Program-made: the position numbers and the translations under genes
DNA from: Natrarchaeobius oligotrophus
GTDB taxonomy: Archaea > Halobacteriota > Halobacteria > Halobacteriales > Natrialbaceae
NCBI RefSeq assembly: GCF_003841465.1
Contig: NZ_REFZ01000008.1
Coordinates: 146,679 to 210,678, forward strand
Direction: 5' to 3'
DNA: 64,000 bases
Shown: one piece after another, positions 32,836 through 40,609 of the stretch
Numbering within the stretch: the first letter of the stretch is position 1
How the letters are laid out: each line of letters begins with the position of its first letter
Notes under the pieces: generated by a model
The model's database searches: none
Seen by the model: only the letters and a program-made list of their open reading frames with translations
Told to the model about the DNA's origin: nothing

Positions 32836-33600
32836 ATGGAGTGTCGCCACTGCGCTTCGCCGCTCGAGAAACCCGGCGACTTCTGTCTCGTCTGCCGGGA
32901 GGCGAACGCGGAGGCGATCGTGCTCGAGACGACGCGCGAGCGGGCGACGCTGACGATCCTGGCCGGCGAACCCGACGACGAGGACGGACGCGGACGCGGC
33001 CGCCGGGACGACGAGCGACCGGTACTCGGGGAGACGACGATCACGACGACGCCGGAGTCGGGCGAGAACGAAATCGTCGAACTTCGGAACTTCGCGGGAC
33101 GAATCGGCGACGAGATCCGCCGAAAACGGCCGGATGAGGTGTACGCCGGCGGCGAGCGGGCGGTCGTTCGGGCCGTGCGCGAGGACGTCCACTATCCCGT
33201 CTACCGCGTCGACGACGCCGACCCGGTCGCGGCCGCGCTCGAGCGGCGGGGGACCCGCGCGCTGGACGTGGTCGAAACCCCGCCCGCCGAGAAGATCGGC
33301 GGCAGTCACACGACGCTCATCGGCGGTCGAACCGGTATGCGGGCGATCCACGCGGTCGCCGACCACCCCCACGTCAAGAAGGTCATCCCCGGCCCGATCG
33401 ACGCCGGCGGCAGCGGCTCGCAGTCCGGGCTCCGAGCGAAAGTCACCCGCGCCGACGACGGCGGCAACGTCCGAATGCTGATCCGAGACGGCTCGAGCGT
33501 CCAGGAGAACCGCGTCGTGACGACCGCACGCGACCGGGAGATGGGCGAGCGCATTCGAGCGGATCTGAACGACGTCCTCGCCGACGCGGAGTTTCAGTGA
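32836..33600 (+). CDS. Predicted metal-binding protein, DUF2103 (COG4031-like)
   Basis: 254 residues. The N-terminal zinc ribbon is CRHCASPLEKPGDFCLVC. An acidic/Arg linker follows (about 50-65), then a core with GGSHTTLIGGRTGMRAIHAV, VADHPHVKKVIPGPI and KVTRADDGGNVRMLIRDGSS. The core matches the archaeal DUF2103 family as I know it, of unknown function but widely conserved in euryarchaea. Cytoplasmic. ATG at 32836. Confidence 0.82.
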   Translation: MECRHCASPLEKPGDFCLVCREANAEAIVLETTRERATLTILAGEPDDEDGRGRGRRDDERPVLGETTITTTPESGENEIVELRNFAGRIGDEIRRKRPDEVYAGGERAVVRAVREDVHYPVYRVDDADPVAAALERRGTRALDVVETPPAEKIGGSHTTLIGGRTGMRAIHAVADHPHVKKVIPGPIDAGGSGSQSGLRAKVTRADDGGNVRMLIRDGSSVQENRVVTTARDREMGERIRADLNDVLADAEFQ

Positions 33601-33730
33601 CGGGCCTCGACGCACCATCCCGGTAGGGTCGGCGCTCGAGCCGACGGCGACCGTCACGGATCGATGGAAGTGTCAGCACCTGCTGGTTGTCGGCCCCTTA
33701 TCCGGACCGAGTAATTAGATGTAATTAGCC

Positions 33731-33934
33731 ATGTTCGAGCGAGCGGACGCCGTGCTGGCCGCGATACCGCTGCTCGCGATGAGCGGGCTCGCCCTGCGAA
33801 CGCTGATCGGAGTGACCGGCGTCGCCACCGGCTTGCTTTCCGTTCCGCTTGCGCCGATCGGCTACGTCGCCGCGCTCTCGCTCGTCGTTGGGGAACTGTT
33901 CGCCGGGCCGGTTGCCGAGCGCTCGGCCGAGTAA
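33731..33934 (+). CDS. Small two-helix membrane protein
   Basis: 67 residues with two hydrophobic helices (VLAAIPLLAMSGLALRTLIG and APIGYVAALSLVVGELFAG). No family recognised. Two direct copies of GTAATTAG lie just upstream (33711-33728), next to the ATG. It precedes the L37Ae-RpoP-Pcc1 block but is separated by its own TATA box, so it is probably not in that operon. Confidence 0.65.
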   Translation: MFERADAVLAAIPLLAMSGLALRTLIGVTGVATGLLSVPLAPIGYVAALSLVVGELFAGPVAERSAE

Positions 33935-33951
33935 GCGCCGTGACTCAACAG

Positions 33952-33959
33952 CTTTAAGA
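33952..33959 (+). promoter_or_regulatory. TATA box of the rpl37ae-rpoP-pcc1 operon
   Basis: CTTTAAGA is centred about 30 nt upstream of the L37Ae ATG at 33986. Confidence 0.55.
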
Positions 33960-33985
33960 ATCCGCTGGGGTTAGGTAGCGCTACG

Positions 33986-34249
33986 ATGGCCGATAAAGGA
34001 AACGTCGGTAGCGCGGGACGCTTCGGCGCACGCTACGGTCGGGTCGCACGACGACGCGTCAGCGAGATCGAAGCGGACAGACAGAACGCGACGGTCGACG
34101 GCGACGACGTCACCCGCGTCGGTACCGGCATCTGGAAGAACGAAGAGACCGGCGAAGTGTTCACCGGCGGCGCATACCGCCCGGAGACGCCAGCCGGCCG
34201 AACCGTCCAGCGCTCGATCCGCGCCGCGCTGGCCGAGGACGACGAATAA
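33986..34249 (+). CDS. rpl37ae: Ribosomal protein L37Ae (eL43), cysteine-free form
   Basis: 87 residues, large-subunit ribosomal protein. Both ends are canonical: [22 protein letters not shown] and [29 protein letters not shown] (seen as [17 protein letters not shown]). In the family the middle holds a zinc ribbon with two CxxC pairs; here the corresponding positions read NATVDGDDV and KNEETGEV, with no cysteine in the whole protein. Folding therefore cannot depend on zinc. First gene of a run with rpoP and pcc1, 20 nt upstream of rpoP. Confidence 0.93.
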   Translation: MADKGNVGSAGRFGARYGRVARRRVSEIEADRQNATVDGDDVTRVGTGIWKNEETGEVFTGGAYRPETPAGRTVQRSIRAALAEDDE

Positions 34250-34269
34250 CAACACCAACTCGTTCACGC

Positions 34270-34404
34270 ATGAGCTACAAGTGCTCCCGCTGTAAACGCG
34301 ACGTCCAGCTCGACGAGTACGGCGGCGTCCGCTGTCCGTACTGCGGCCACCGCGTCCTTTTGAAAGAGCGCAGCCGCGACGTCAAGGAAGTCGACGTCCA
34401 GTAA
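34270..34404 (+). CDS. rpoP: DNA-directed RNA polymerase subunit P (Rpo12)
   Basis: 44-residue zinc-binding subunit of archaeal RNA polymerase, homologous to eukaryotic Rpb12. The zinc ribbon [10 protein letters not shown] and [16 protein letters not shown] is complete, with four Cys, in contrast to its neighbour L37Ae. ATG at 34270, TAA at 34402-34404; short enough to be missed by a length cutoff. It lies between L37Ae and pcc1 in a conserved order. Confidence 0.95.
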   Translation: MSYKCSRCKRDVQLDEYGGVRCPYCGHRVLLKERSRDVKEVDVQ

Positions 34405-34409
34405 CGCAC

Positions 34410-34670
34410 GTGACGACCCACGGCGTCTCGCTCGAGTTCGAGTACGACCGCCCGTCGACCGCACGTATCGTCGCCGAGAGCATCGCCCGCGAGATTGGCG
34501 AGATCGACGACGACCGTTCCCGGACGATCATCGACCGCGACGGGACGCTCGTCCGTCTCGAAATCGACGCGAACGACCTCGTCGCGCTCCGGGCGGCGGC
34601 CAACACCTGGTTGTCGCTGGTCGACGTCGCGGAACGGACGGCCGACGTTGGCGCGGCCGCACTCGAGTGA
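34410..34670 (+). CDS. pcc1: KEOPS complex subunit Pcc1
   Basis: 86 residues. Pcc1 forms the dimer core of KEOPS, which makes the t6A modification on tRNA. The sequence follows the Pcc1 pattern: LEFEYDRPSTARIVAESIARE, then DDDRSRTIIDRDGTLVRLEI, then LVALRAAANTWLSLVDVAERT. GTG start at 34410, 5 nt after the rpoP stop, so it is coupled in the operon. The length is normal for the family. Confidence 0.93.
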   Translation: MTTHGVSLEFEYDRPSTARIVAESIAREIGEIDDDRSRTIIDRDGTLVRLEIDANDLVALRAAANTWLSLVDVAERTADVGAAALE

Positions 34671-34735
34671 GCCACCGCGGACTGCGACGGTCCGGCGTCA
34701 CCGCGTACGGGATAACCACGGGCCGCTCGCGGTCC

Positions 34736-34816
34736 CACCGAAACTAACGGACAAGAGGCCGCGGTCTCACCGGAACTAACGGACAAGAGGCCGCGGTCTC
34801 ACCGGAACTAACGGAC
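34736..34816 (+). repeat. 32-bp tandem repeat, about 2.5 copies
   Basis: The unit (C)ACCGGAACTAACGGACAAGAGGCCGCGGTCT recurs with a period of 32 bp: AACTAACGGAC begins at 34742, 34774 and 34806. The copies are nearly identical. It lies in the 250-nt gap between pcc1 and the prefoldin gene, upstream of the prefoldin TATA box. Confidence 0.8.
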
Positions 34817-34887
34817 GGCGGACCGACGGCGAGCGGCCGCACGAACCGGGACCGGTCCGGCGGTCTATCGTTCGATCGAAAGCTTGG

Positions 34888-34896
34888 CTTTTTAAG
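34888..34896 (+). promoter_or_regulatory. TATA box of the prefoldin gene
   Basis: CTTTTTAAG is centred about 27 nt upstream of the ATG at 34919, a textbook leaderless promoter. Confidence 0.65.
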
Positions 34897-34918
34897 TCCG
34901 GAGGGCGACGGTCGAATC

Positions 34919-35311
34919 ATGCAAGGAAATCTGCCGCCGGAAGCACAGGAGAAAATCGAACAGCTTCAGGACCTTCAGGAGACCGCACAGACGGTCGCCG
35001 TCCAGAAACAGGAGGCCGAATCGACCCTCACCGAAGCGGAAAACGCCCTCGAGGAACTCGAGAACATCGACGACGACACCGCGATGTACCGCCAGGTCGG
35101 CGAACTCCTCGTCGAGACGGAGTACGACGAGGCCGAGTCGGAACTCGAGGACAAAGTGAACACTCTCGAGATTCGCCTCGAGACACTCGAGAAGCAAGAA
35201 GACCGCGTTCAACAGCAGTTCGAGGACCTCCAGGAGGACCTCGAGAGCCTGCTCGGCGGCATGGGTGGCGGCCCGGCGGGTCCCGGCGGTCCGGGCGCTG
35301 GCGGCGCGTAG
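34919..35311 (+). CDS. pfdB: Prefoldin beta subunit
   Basis: 130 residues. Prefoldin is a jellyfish-shaped holdase that passes unfolded proteins to the thermosome. Two coiled-coil helices (about 8-50 and 70-112) flank the short beta hairpin [20 protein letters not shown], the family hallmark. A Gly/Pro-rich tail ([14 protein letters not shown]) ends the protein. The TAG stop abuts the ATG of the DUF3194 gene. Confidence 0.95.
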   Translation: MQGNLPPEAQEKIEQLQDLQETAQTVAVQKQEAESTLTEAENALEELENIDDDTAMYRQVGELLVETEYDEAESELEDKVNTLEIRLETLEKQEDRVQQQFEDLQEDLESLLGGMGGGPAGPGGPGAGGA

Positions 35312-35566
35312 ATGACGCAGGCCGATCCGTCCGACGAGACGGTCGTCCAGACCGCCTCGGACGCCGCGGAGGGACTGATCTTCTCGCGATACAAGCAGTC
35401 GGACGTCCGCGACTGTGACGTCACCGTCAGCTTCGAAGACGGCGTCCTCGAGGTCGACGTCTACCTCAACGTTCCCGACGAAGCGGTCGAACCCGACCCC
35501 GATGCGGTCGCCGACGAGGCGGCCCTCGCGGCCCGCGAGGCGGTCGACGAACTATTCGACGTCTGA
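35312..35566 (+). CDS. DUF3194 protein
   Basis: 84 residues, acidic. The archaeal DUF3194 family regularly follows the prefoldin beta gene; here the ATG starts on the base after the prefoldin stop. Visible core: AAEGLIFSRYKQSDVRDCDVTV and LEVDVYLNVPDE, mixed alpha/beta. Function unknown; the tight linkage suggests a role in protein folding or translation quality control. Confidence 0.88.
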   Translation: MTQADPSDETVVQTASDAAEGLIFSRYKQSDVRDCDVTVSFEDGVLEVDVYLNVPDEAVEPDPDAVADEAALAAREAVDELFDV

Positions 35567-35569
35567 CCG

Positions 35570-36106
35570 TCACAGCGCGCGGTCGTGTTCGTTCTCGAAC
35601 TCCCGCTGGTTTCTGTACTGATCGACGAACTCGCTCACGTCGAACTCGAGCATCTGCGATTCGAACTGTGCGATCGCGGCGTCGTCGTCGGCGTGGCTGA
35701 TCGCGTGTTCCATCAGTTCGACGACGAGTTCGACGACGATCTCGTGGAGCCGGCGGGCGTCGACGTCGGTGACCCACAGCATGGCGTAGCCGACCGCGCC
35801 GTCGTCGCTCGCGTCGTGGACGACCACCTTCTCGGGGAACTCCTCGAGGACGACGCCCATGAGGTGGGGCGTGCCGAACCGGTCGAACTCGTCGGCCGGC
35901 TCGATCGACTCCTGGAGGACCGCGACGAGCGATTCGGGAAAAAACCGCGACGGCGGGTGAACGTCGGTGACGACGGCGTGGCGGGCACCACACGAACAGG
36001 TGTACTCGCGCATGCCGAGGTCGACGTCGCGTGGATCGATCGCCTCGCCGCAGGGCAACTCGAGACGACGGTCGCCGCCGGAACCCGGGACGCGGGGTTC
36101 TACCAT
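35570..36106 (-). CDS. Conserved haloarchaeal protein (DUF5815-like)
   Basis: 178 residues. The N-terminal part has a Cys pattern, LPCGEAIDP and YTCSCGARHAVV, likely a zinc ribbon. The rest is helical and acidic (LHEIVVELVVELMEHAISHADD) with a C-terminal basic end REFENEHDRAL. The family name is from memory. Start at ATG 36106 (MVEPRVPG), nine codons inside the longest open frame. Convergent with the DUF3194 gene. Confidence 0.75.
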   Translation of the reverse strand: MVEPRVPGSGGDRRLELPCGEAIDPRDVDLGMREYTCSCGARHAVVTDVHPPSRFFPESLVAVLQESIEPADEFDRFGTPHLMGVVLEEFPEKVVVHDASDDGAVGYAMLWVTDVDARRLHEIVVELVVELMEHAISHADDDAAIAQFESQMLEFDVSEFVDQYRNQREFENEHDRAL

Positions 36107-36175
36107 TGTTCGTCGTACGCCCGGCGAGGGCATAAGGGCGACGACTCGGACGCCGCGACACGCTCGAACTCCACG

Positions 36176-36700
36176 TCACGACGCAGGTCGGGCGACGCGG
36201 TTCGCCCTGGTCCGGTATCGATCCGCGAGGAAGACCGCGAGCGCGAACGCGAGCGCGACGAGCGCCACCCACCGGTCGGCGGACACGTACCACCCCGGCG
36301 TCGGCGGCCGCCAGGTCGTCAGCGGGAAGAGATACAGGTTCGTGAGCATCGCGCCGTCGGCGTAGGCCTGCGGGAGGTCGACGACGAGATGCGAGAGGCC
36401 GCCGACGAACAGGACGACGAACGCGCGACGTCGCTGTCGGGCGGTCGCGAACAGCAGCGCGCCGATGGCCGACAGCAGCGTCACGCCGCCGATCGTGTGC
36501 AGGCCGTCCCAGGAGAACGGGACGCCGAGGAGCGCCGTCACCAGGTCGTCGGAGATCACGAGGTCGAGACGGTTCAGATCGGGGAGGATCGAGCCGACCA
36601 CGCCGACCGCGACCCAGCGCTCGTCGAGCCAGTCGACGTACCAGCCACAGACGGTGAACAATCCGTAGGCGATCAGGACGTGGGTGAGCCACTCCGCCAT
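36176..36700 (-). CDS. Membrane-bound metal-dependent hydrolase (YdjM/DUF457-like)
   Basis: 174 residues, about four to five membrane helices. Family marks: AEWLTHVLIAYGLF, GSILPDLNR, DGLHTIGG and GGLSHLVVDLP, with conserved His and Asp residues thought to bind metal. Enzymatic role unproven. The ATG at 36700 overlaps the upstream gene's stop (TGATG), so the two are coupled; a GTG just before it is possible. Confidence 0.85.
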   Translation of the reverse strand: MAEWLTHVLIAYGLFTVCGWYVDWLDERWVAVGVVGSILPDLNRLDLVISDDLVTALLGVPFSWDGLHTIGGVTLLSAIGALLFATARQRRRAFVVLFVGGLSHLVVDLPQAYADGAMLTNLYLFPLTTWRPPTPGWYVSADRWVALVALAFALAVFLADRYRTRANRVARPAS

Positions 36701-37185
36701 CACCGCTCACCCCGGTCTCGCGGCTCGAATCGTAGGCGGCGCGCGTTTATTCGCCAGTGACGCAAGAACGCACCAGCCGCGAGCAGTCCGCCGAGAATCG
36801 ACGTTCCGTAGACGAACAGCCGGTCCCCTGGGCCGCGGTAATCGACGACGGTGTTCGTCGCTGCGAGCGTGACTCCGCCGTCCTGGACGGTGCCGACCAC
36901 CTGCAGGCTCCCGCCCGGTTCGAGCTGCGACAGGACGGCCCGATCGACGTCGGTAACGGCGATGGTGGCCGAATCGACCCGGACGGCGACGGTTCCCTCG
37001 TCGGCGTCGATCGATTCCACTTCGCCGAAGACGAACGCGCGCTCGCCGTCGTGGCCCGCAGGATCGCCAGCGACGTCCGCGGAGGACGGCGTCGACCACA
37101 GGTCCGCGCTCGCGTAGCCGACGCAGAGGCCGACGGTCGCCAGAAGGAAAAGACAGAGTCCGAGCAGCCGATACCGATCGTTCAT
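36700..37185 (-). CDS. Membrane protein with OB-like beta domain
   Basis: 161 residues: an N-terminal helix LLGLCLFLLATVGLCVGYAS, an extracytoplasmic beta domain (AFVFGEVESIDADEGTVAVRVDSATIAV in parts, and LQVVGTVQDGGVTLAATNTVV), then a second helix YGTSILGGLLAAGAFLRHW and a basic tail. The middle resembles an OB fold. Coupled to the metal-hydrolase gene downstream. Function unknown. Confidence 0.75.
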   Translation of the reverse strand: MNDRYRLLGLCLFLLATVGLCVGYASADLWSTPSSADVAGDPAGHDGERAFVFGEVESIDADEGTVAVRVDSATIAVTDVDRAVLSQLEPGGSLQVVGTVQDGGVTLAATNTVVDYRGPGDRLFVYGTSILGGLLAAGAFLRHWRINARRLRFEPRDRGER

Positions 37186-37233
37186 ACGAAAGAGCGGGGG
37201 CTCCGACCGTAATAATCGTTGAGAAATCGATCG

Positions 37234-37644
37234 TTACGGCCAGTCGTCTCGAACCGGTTCGCCCTCCTCTTCGTCGGCTTCCACGCTGGTCGCCAGCACC
37301 CAGTCGGCGGCCTCGGCGGCGTCCTCGACGCCGAGATACTCCCAGCCGACCTCGTCCGCGAGCGACTCGTCTTCTTCGTCGACGCCGATGTAGACGTAGC
37401 GCTCCGTGTCGAACTGCTCTTTGACGCCCTCGAGACTCTCGGCTTTGCCGCGAGGACCGGAGAAGAAGTCCTGTCGGATTCGATTCTTCCGCGTGAAGTT
37501 CGTCACCACGTACGTCGGCTTCTCGGAGACGACCCCGATGTACTCCGTCCACCCTCTGGCGTCCTCGAAGACGGTCTCGGGCGAGGCGAGTTCCTTCAGC
37601 GCCTCGAGTTCGAACGCCAGGGTCATGTCGCTTTCGCCGTTCAT
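37234..37644 (-). CDS. Conserved haloarchaeal protein (DUF7124-like)
   Basis: 136 residues, soluble. Strongly structured core: MTLAFELEALKELASPETVF, VGVVSEKPTYVVTNFTRKNRIRQDFFSG (seen as YVVTNFTRKNRIRQDFF) and a tail ending EVGWEYLGVEDAAEAADWVL. I recall this as a haloarchaeal family, DUF7124, of unknown function; the name is unverified. A start six codons later (MTLAF) is equally plausible. Confidence 0.72.
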   Translation of the reverse strand: MNGESDMTLAFELEALKELASPETVFEDARGWTEYIGVVSEKPTYVVTNFTRKNRIRQDFFSGPRGKAESLEGVKEQFDTERYVYIGVDEEDESLADEVGWEYLGVEDAAEAADWVLATSVEADEEEGEPVRDDWP

Positions 37645-37707
37645 ACCGGATCGGACGTCCGCACCGGGGAAAACGGCTTCGATACGTCCGATCGACGCGC
37701 TCCGCGA

Positions 37708-37944
37708 TCAGCCGCCTGCGATCCGGTAGTAGTCGGTGAAAACGATGACGTCACCGCGTTCGAGCCCGCACGTCGCGGGAACCGTCGATCGGCCGCCGTC
37801 GAGTAACTCGAGAAACAGCTGCAACGTCTCGCCCTCGAGCTGATCGACGTGTCTGATCCGGTCTCCGTTCTCGATCGAATCGGCCCGGTGAAGCGACGTC
37901 GATCGGGCGAGCGACCCGGGGGAAGAGCGATCGGTAAAGGACAT
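37708..37944 (-). CDS. Small unknown protein with HalX-like end
   Basis: 78 residues. After a basic/Ser-rich N-terminus it reads ENGDRIRHVDQLEGETLQLF and LERGDVIVFTDYYRIAGG, alternating strands and one helix. No family recognised. The start at 37944 (MSFTDRS) is chosen over 37959. Divergent from the winged-helix gene at 38093 across a short AT-rich region with several TATA-like stretches. Confidence 0.55.
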   Translation of the reverse strand: MSFTDRSSPGSLARSTSLHRADSIENGDRIRHVDQLEGETLQLFLELLDGGRSTVPATCGLERGDVIVFTDYYRIAGG

Positions 37945-38092
37945 GTGTGATGATACCATGTGCCATAGGATACTTAACTGTTTCGTGCCCTATTCACGGT
38001 GGCGAATTAATCGACGTGACGCTGCCAGACCGAAACTATCCCAATTATTGCAAATCATAATTACTATTGGTGTGGCGAGCTCTTATGCAGAT

Positions 38093-38482
38093 ATGACTAT
38101 CGAACGGGTCCGCGATACGAAACGAGCCGGCGAGCGGTGGGACGAGATCTTCGAGGCGCTCTCGGCCGAACCGCGACGGCAGCTGATCGCAACGCTGTCG
38201 AACGCGCCGGCCGGTCGACGCGTTCTGCTTCCGGACGCCGCGACGTCATCGATCGAATCCGTCGACCGCGACGAGCTTCGGCTACAACTGATGCACCGAC
38301 ACCTCCCGGTGCTGTCCGAGTTCGGATTCGTCGACTGGACTACGGATCCGTTCTGTGCTCAGCGTGGAATGCGCTTTGGCGAAGTTGCGACGGTTTTCGA
38401 CGCGCTCTGTTCGCACGCCGACGACGTACCGGATCACCTTCTCGCGGGGTCCGAGCGGTTCGAGAGCACGCGAGTGGAGTAA
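38093..38482 (+). CDS. Winged-helix (ArsR-like) regulator
   Basis: 129 residues. EIFEALSAEPRRQLIATLSNAP opens an ArsR/DUF7344-type winged helix, followed by DELRLQLMHRHLPVLSEFGFVDW and a C-terminal segment with two Cys. This type of stand-alone wHTH is abundant in haloarchaea. The ATG at 38093 is supported by an ATTACTATT box about 28 nt upstream; the much longer open frame includes the AT-rich promoter. Target unknown. Confidence 0.78.
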   Translation: MTIERVRDTKRAGERWDEIFEALSAEPRRQLIATLSNAPAGRRVLLPDAATSSIESVDRDELRLQLMHRHLPVLSEFGFVDWTTDPFCAQRGMRFGEVATVFDALCSHADDVPDHLLAGSERFESTRVE

Positions 38483-38561
38483 CGTCTCGTCGAGCGTGAG
38501 GGCGTCACCGGACTCGAGGTGCGAACTCGGAGCCACTCGTTCGCGTGGGTGTGAGACGCGG

Positions 38562-38708
38562 TCAGAGCAACAGCGAGATGACCGCGAGCGCGAGGAACAG
38601 TAACACGAGCCACTTGGCGATCGACATCGTGAGTCCGGCGACGCCTGTCGCACCGAGGGCGCCCGCGACGATCGCGATCACGAGGAACAACAGTGCAAGT
38701 TCGAGCAT
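38562..38708 (-). CDS. DUF1328 (YtjA-like) small membrane protein
   Basis: 48 residues, too short for most ORF cutoffs: MLELALLFLVIAIVAGALGA, then TGVAGLTMSIAKWLVLLFLALAVISLLL (helices at 2-23 and 31-48). Two adjacent membrane helices with the family pattern FLVIAIVAGALGATGVAG. Bacterial and archaeal relatives are stress-induced membrane proteins of unknown function. Ends at TGA, 38562-38564. Confidence 0.82.
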   Translation of the reverse strand: MLELALLFLVIAIVAGALGATGVAGLTMSIAKWLVLLFLALAVISLLL

Positions 38709-38788
38709 ACACTGACCGAAGCCCGCGCGTAGGAAGTGGGTTCGGCAGTCATTTGCCAGCCGTTCGAACAGTCACTCCTCCGCGATAG

Positions 38789-39190
38789 CTACTCGTTCAG
38801 GTGCGATCGATACCCCTTCGGCTCGAATCCCCGTCGGCAGATGACGCGTTTTCGACCGACGGTGATCGCGCTGATCTGATCGTCGTCTTCCATTCGGTCG
38901 ATTACCGACTCGAGTCGGTCACTTGACCAGCCGGTCTCGTCGCGCACGGTCGATTCGTCGACGCGTCCGCCGCGTTTGACCAGCAATCGGAGTATCTTGT
39001 CTTCGTCCGGTAGCTCCTGTTCGTCGACGCCGTACTCGATCTCTTCGGCGTAGCTCAGCGTTTCGTCGCCGCGTTGGTCGTCGCTCGATTCGATCGTCGA
39101 TACCGTCTCGGACTCGCTGGACGAACTCTCCTCGGACGATGCGCGTGGCCAGAGAGACAACAGACGAGCCCAGAGCGTACTGAATACCAT
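38789..39190 (-). CDS. Membrane-tethered or short helix-led winged-helix regulator
   Basis: 133 residues. A short hydrophobic start (MVFSTLWARLLSLWPRA) is followed by a Ser/Glu/Asp-rich linker and a DUF7343-like winged helix: EDKILRLLVKRGGRVDESTV, RDETGWSSDRLESVIDRME and ISAITVGRKRVICRRGF. The hydrophobic N-terminus may be a vestige or a membrane touch point. Regulator of unknown target. Confidence 0.72.
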   Translation of the reverse strand: MVFSTLWARLLSLWPRASSEESSSSESETVSTIESSDDQRGDETLSYAEEIEYGVDEQELPDEDKILRLLVKRGGRVDESTVRDETGWSSDRLESVIDRMEDDDQISAITVGRKRVICRRGFEPKGYRSHLNE

Positions 39191-39744
39191 TGTTGATCAC
39201 GTTACCGGATTACTGACGACTGGAACGTCGTTAGTTGCACCTTCTGTACGATCGGTTATATTTTTGCCGCCGCTAACCGGTTCACGACGTCGATGACGGG
39301 TCCGGCGTGGAAGGGCGACCGCCTTGCAGGTCGCAAGGTAGTTATGTATAATAAACACGATCAGTCTCCGCGAACTGTATCCGGCGGTCACAGGTACTCC
39401 GGTCTCGTCGGCCGTCTTGCCGTCGGCTCGAGCGACGGCGTCGAACTGCCGACGCGTGCAGAGTCCAGCCAAAGGCCGCCGTTCCTCGGCGGTCGAGCGA
39501 CCGTTTCGGACGCCGCCAGCGCGGGCCGTACCCGCCGAGCGGCCGTCCGAGACGTGGCGATTCGTTTCGACCGTCACCATAGCGATCCGTTCAACGGTCG
39601 GGTACAAATCACTCCGGGTCGCGGGAGCCATCGCCGCTGACGAGTAGCCGCCCTGGCCGAGCCCGTCCGCCGGAAACACCCCACTGCGCGGCTCCGAGGG
39701 GACGACGCGATCGACGACGTCGACGCAGCGTCCGGCTCGAGTCG
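39191..39744. other. Intergenic region, no convincing gene
   Basis: A 554-nt stretch between the winged-helix gene and surE. It contains a GGTTATATTTTTG stretch (39255-39267) and an AT-rich GTTATGTATAATAAACACG segment near 39340, both promoter-like. Open frames on both strands are Arg/Gly-rich, lack family-like segments and overlap surE in the minus direction, so I do not call them genes. A small RNA is possible. Confidence 0.4.
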
Positions 39745-40548
39745 TCATCCGTCTCGAGCGCCGACGATGTCCGCGTACGCGCTGGTTAGCTCTTCGAGAA
39801 TTTCGTGGTGGTTCGTCGAGTGCGGTGCCGACAGCGGCGAGATGCTGATTCTCCCCTCGGCGATGGCACGTCGGTCGGTTCCGGCCGGATCCGGAATCTC
39901 CTCGGGATCCATCGTTTCCCAAACCCGATCGGTGAGGTGGATCGAGTCGCCGTTTCGTTGTGCGCCCATCTCGTAGCGCTTCGAGGGCGACGTGACCTCG
40001 ATCGGTGCGGGCTCGTCGCCCGCCGGCGGAACGTTGACGTTGAGGTAGTCCGCGTGCTCGAAGACGCCCCGGTCGAGGGCGTGCTCGACGAGAAACGTGG
40101 TCACGCGCGTCGCCTCTGCGTAGTCGTCGATCCCGAGGTCGGCCTCCGAAAGCGACGTCTCGATCGGAACGTACATCGACGTCGCGATCGCGGGAACGTC
40201 GAAGAACGCGGCCTCGACGGCGGCGCTTATCGTTCCGGACCGACCCAAGACGTACTCGCCGAGATTCGCCCCCTCGTTACAGCCGGCGACGACGAGGTCC
40301 GGATCGGGGCCCAGCTCCGCCAATCCGGCGACGACGCAGTCCGCCGGCGTCCCCTCGACCGCGTAGCCGAGATCGTGTTCGACGACGTCGACCTCGTGGG
40401 AGATCGACCGGCCGCAGGCGCTCTGGTCGGTCGCCGGAGCCACCACCGTCACGTTCGCGCGTTCGGACAGCGCCTCCGAGAGCACGCGGATGCCGGTGCT
40501 GTCGATCCCGTCGTCGTTCGTCACCAGGATCTCGAGGGGGTCGCCCAT
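39745..40548 (-). CDS. surE: 5'/3'-nucleotidase SurE
   Basis: 267 residues. Survival protein E, a metal-dependent nucleoside 5'/3'-monophosphatase. The site TNDDGIDSTG (Asn11, Asp12, Asp13) is at the N-terminus; VAPATDQSACGRSIS, GTPADCV and VAGCNEGANLGEYVLGRSGT (seen as GCNEGANLG and SGT) complete it. ATG at 40548. Cytoplasmic housekeeping gene; same strand as the methyltransferase-tyrA pair upstream but separated by 61 nt. Confidence 0.95.
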   Translation of the reverse strand: MGDPLEILVTNDDGIDSTGIRVLSEALSERANVTVVAPATDQSACGRSISHEVDVVEHDLGYAVEGTPADCVVAGLAELGPDPDLVVAGCNEGANLGEYVLGRSGTISAAVEAAFFDVPAIATSMYVPIETSLSEADLGIDDYAEATRVTTFLVEHALDRGVFEHADYLNVNVPPAGDEPAPIEVTSPSKRYEMGAQRNGDSIHLTDRVWETMDPEEIPDPAGTDRRAIAEGRISISPLSAPHSTNHHEILEELTSAYADIVGARDG

Positions 40549-40609
40549 ACGAATCGACTCGGAGTCGGCCGCGAAAAGCCCTCCGCTTCGGGTCGCGCGG
40601 TGGTCGGGT

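Noticed and set aside
34736..34816. Tandem 32-bp repeat considered as a CRISPR fragment
   Set aside because: Copies are contiguous without spacers and there are only ~2.5 units; no cas genes in the window.
39197..39922. 241-codon minus-strand frame upstream of the winged-helix gene
   Set aside because: It overlaps surE's C-terminal region in another frame, has Arg/Gly-rich composition, and shows no family-like segment. Left as intergenic.
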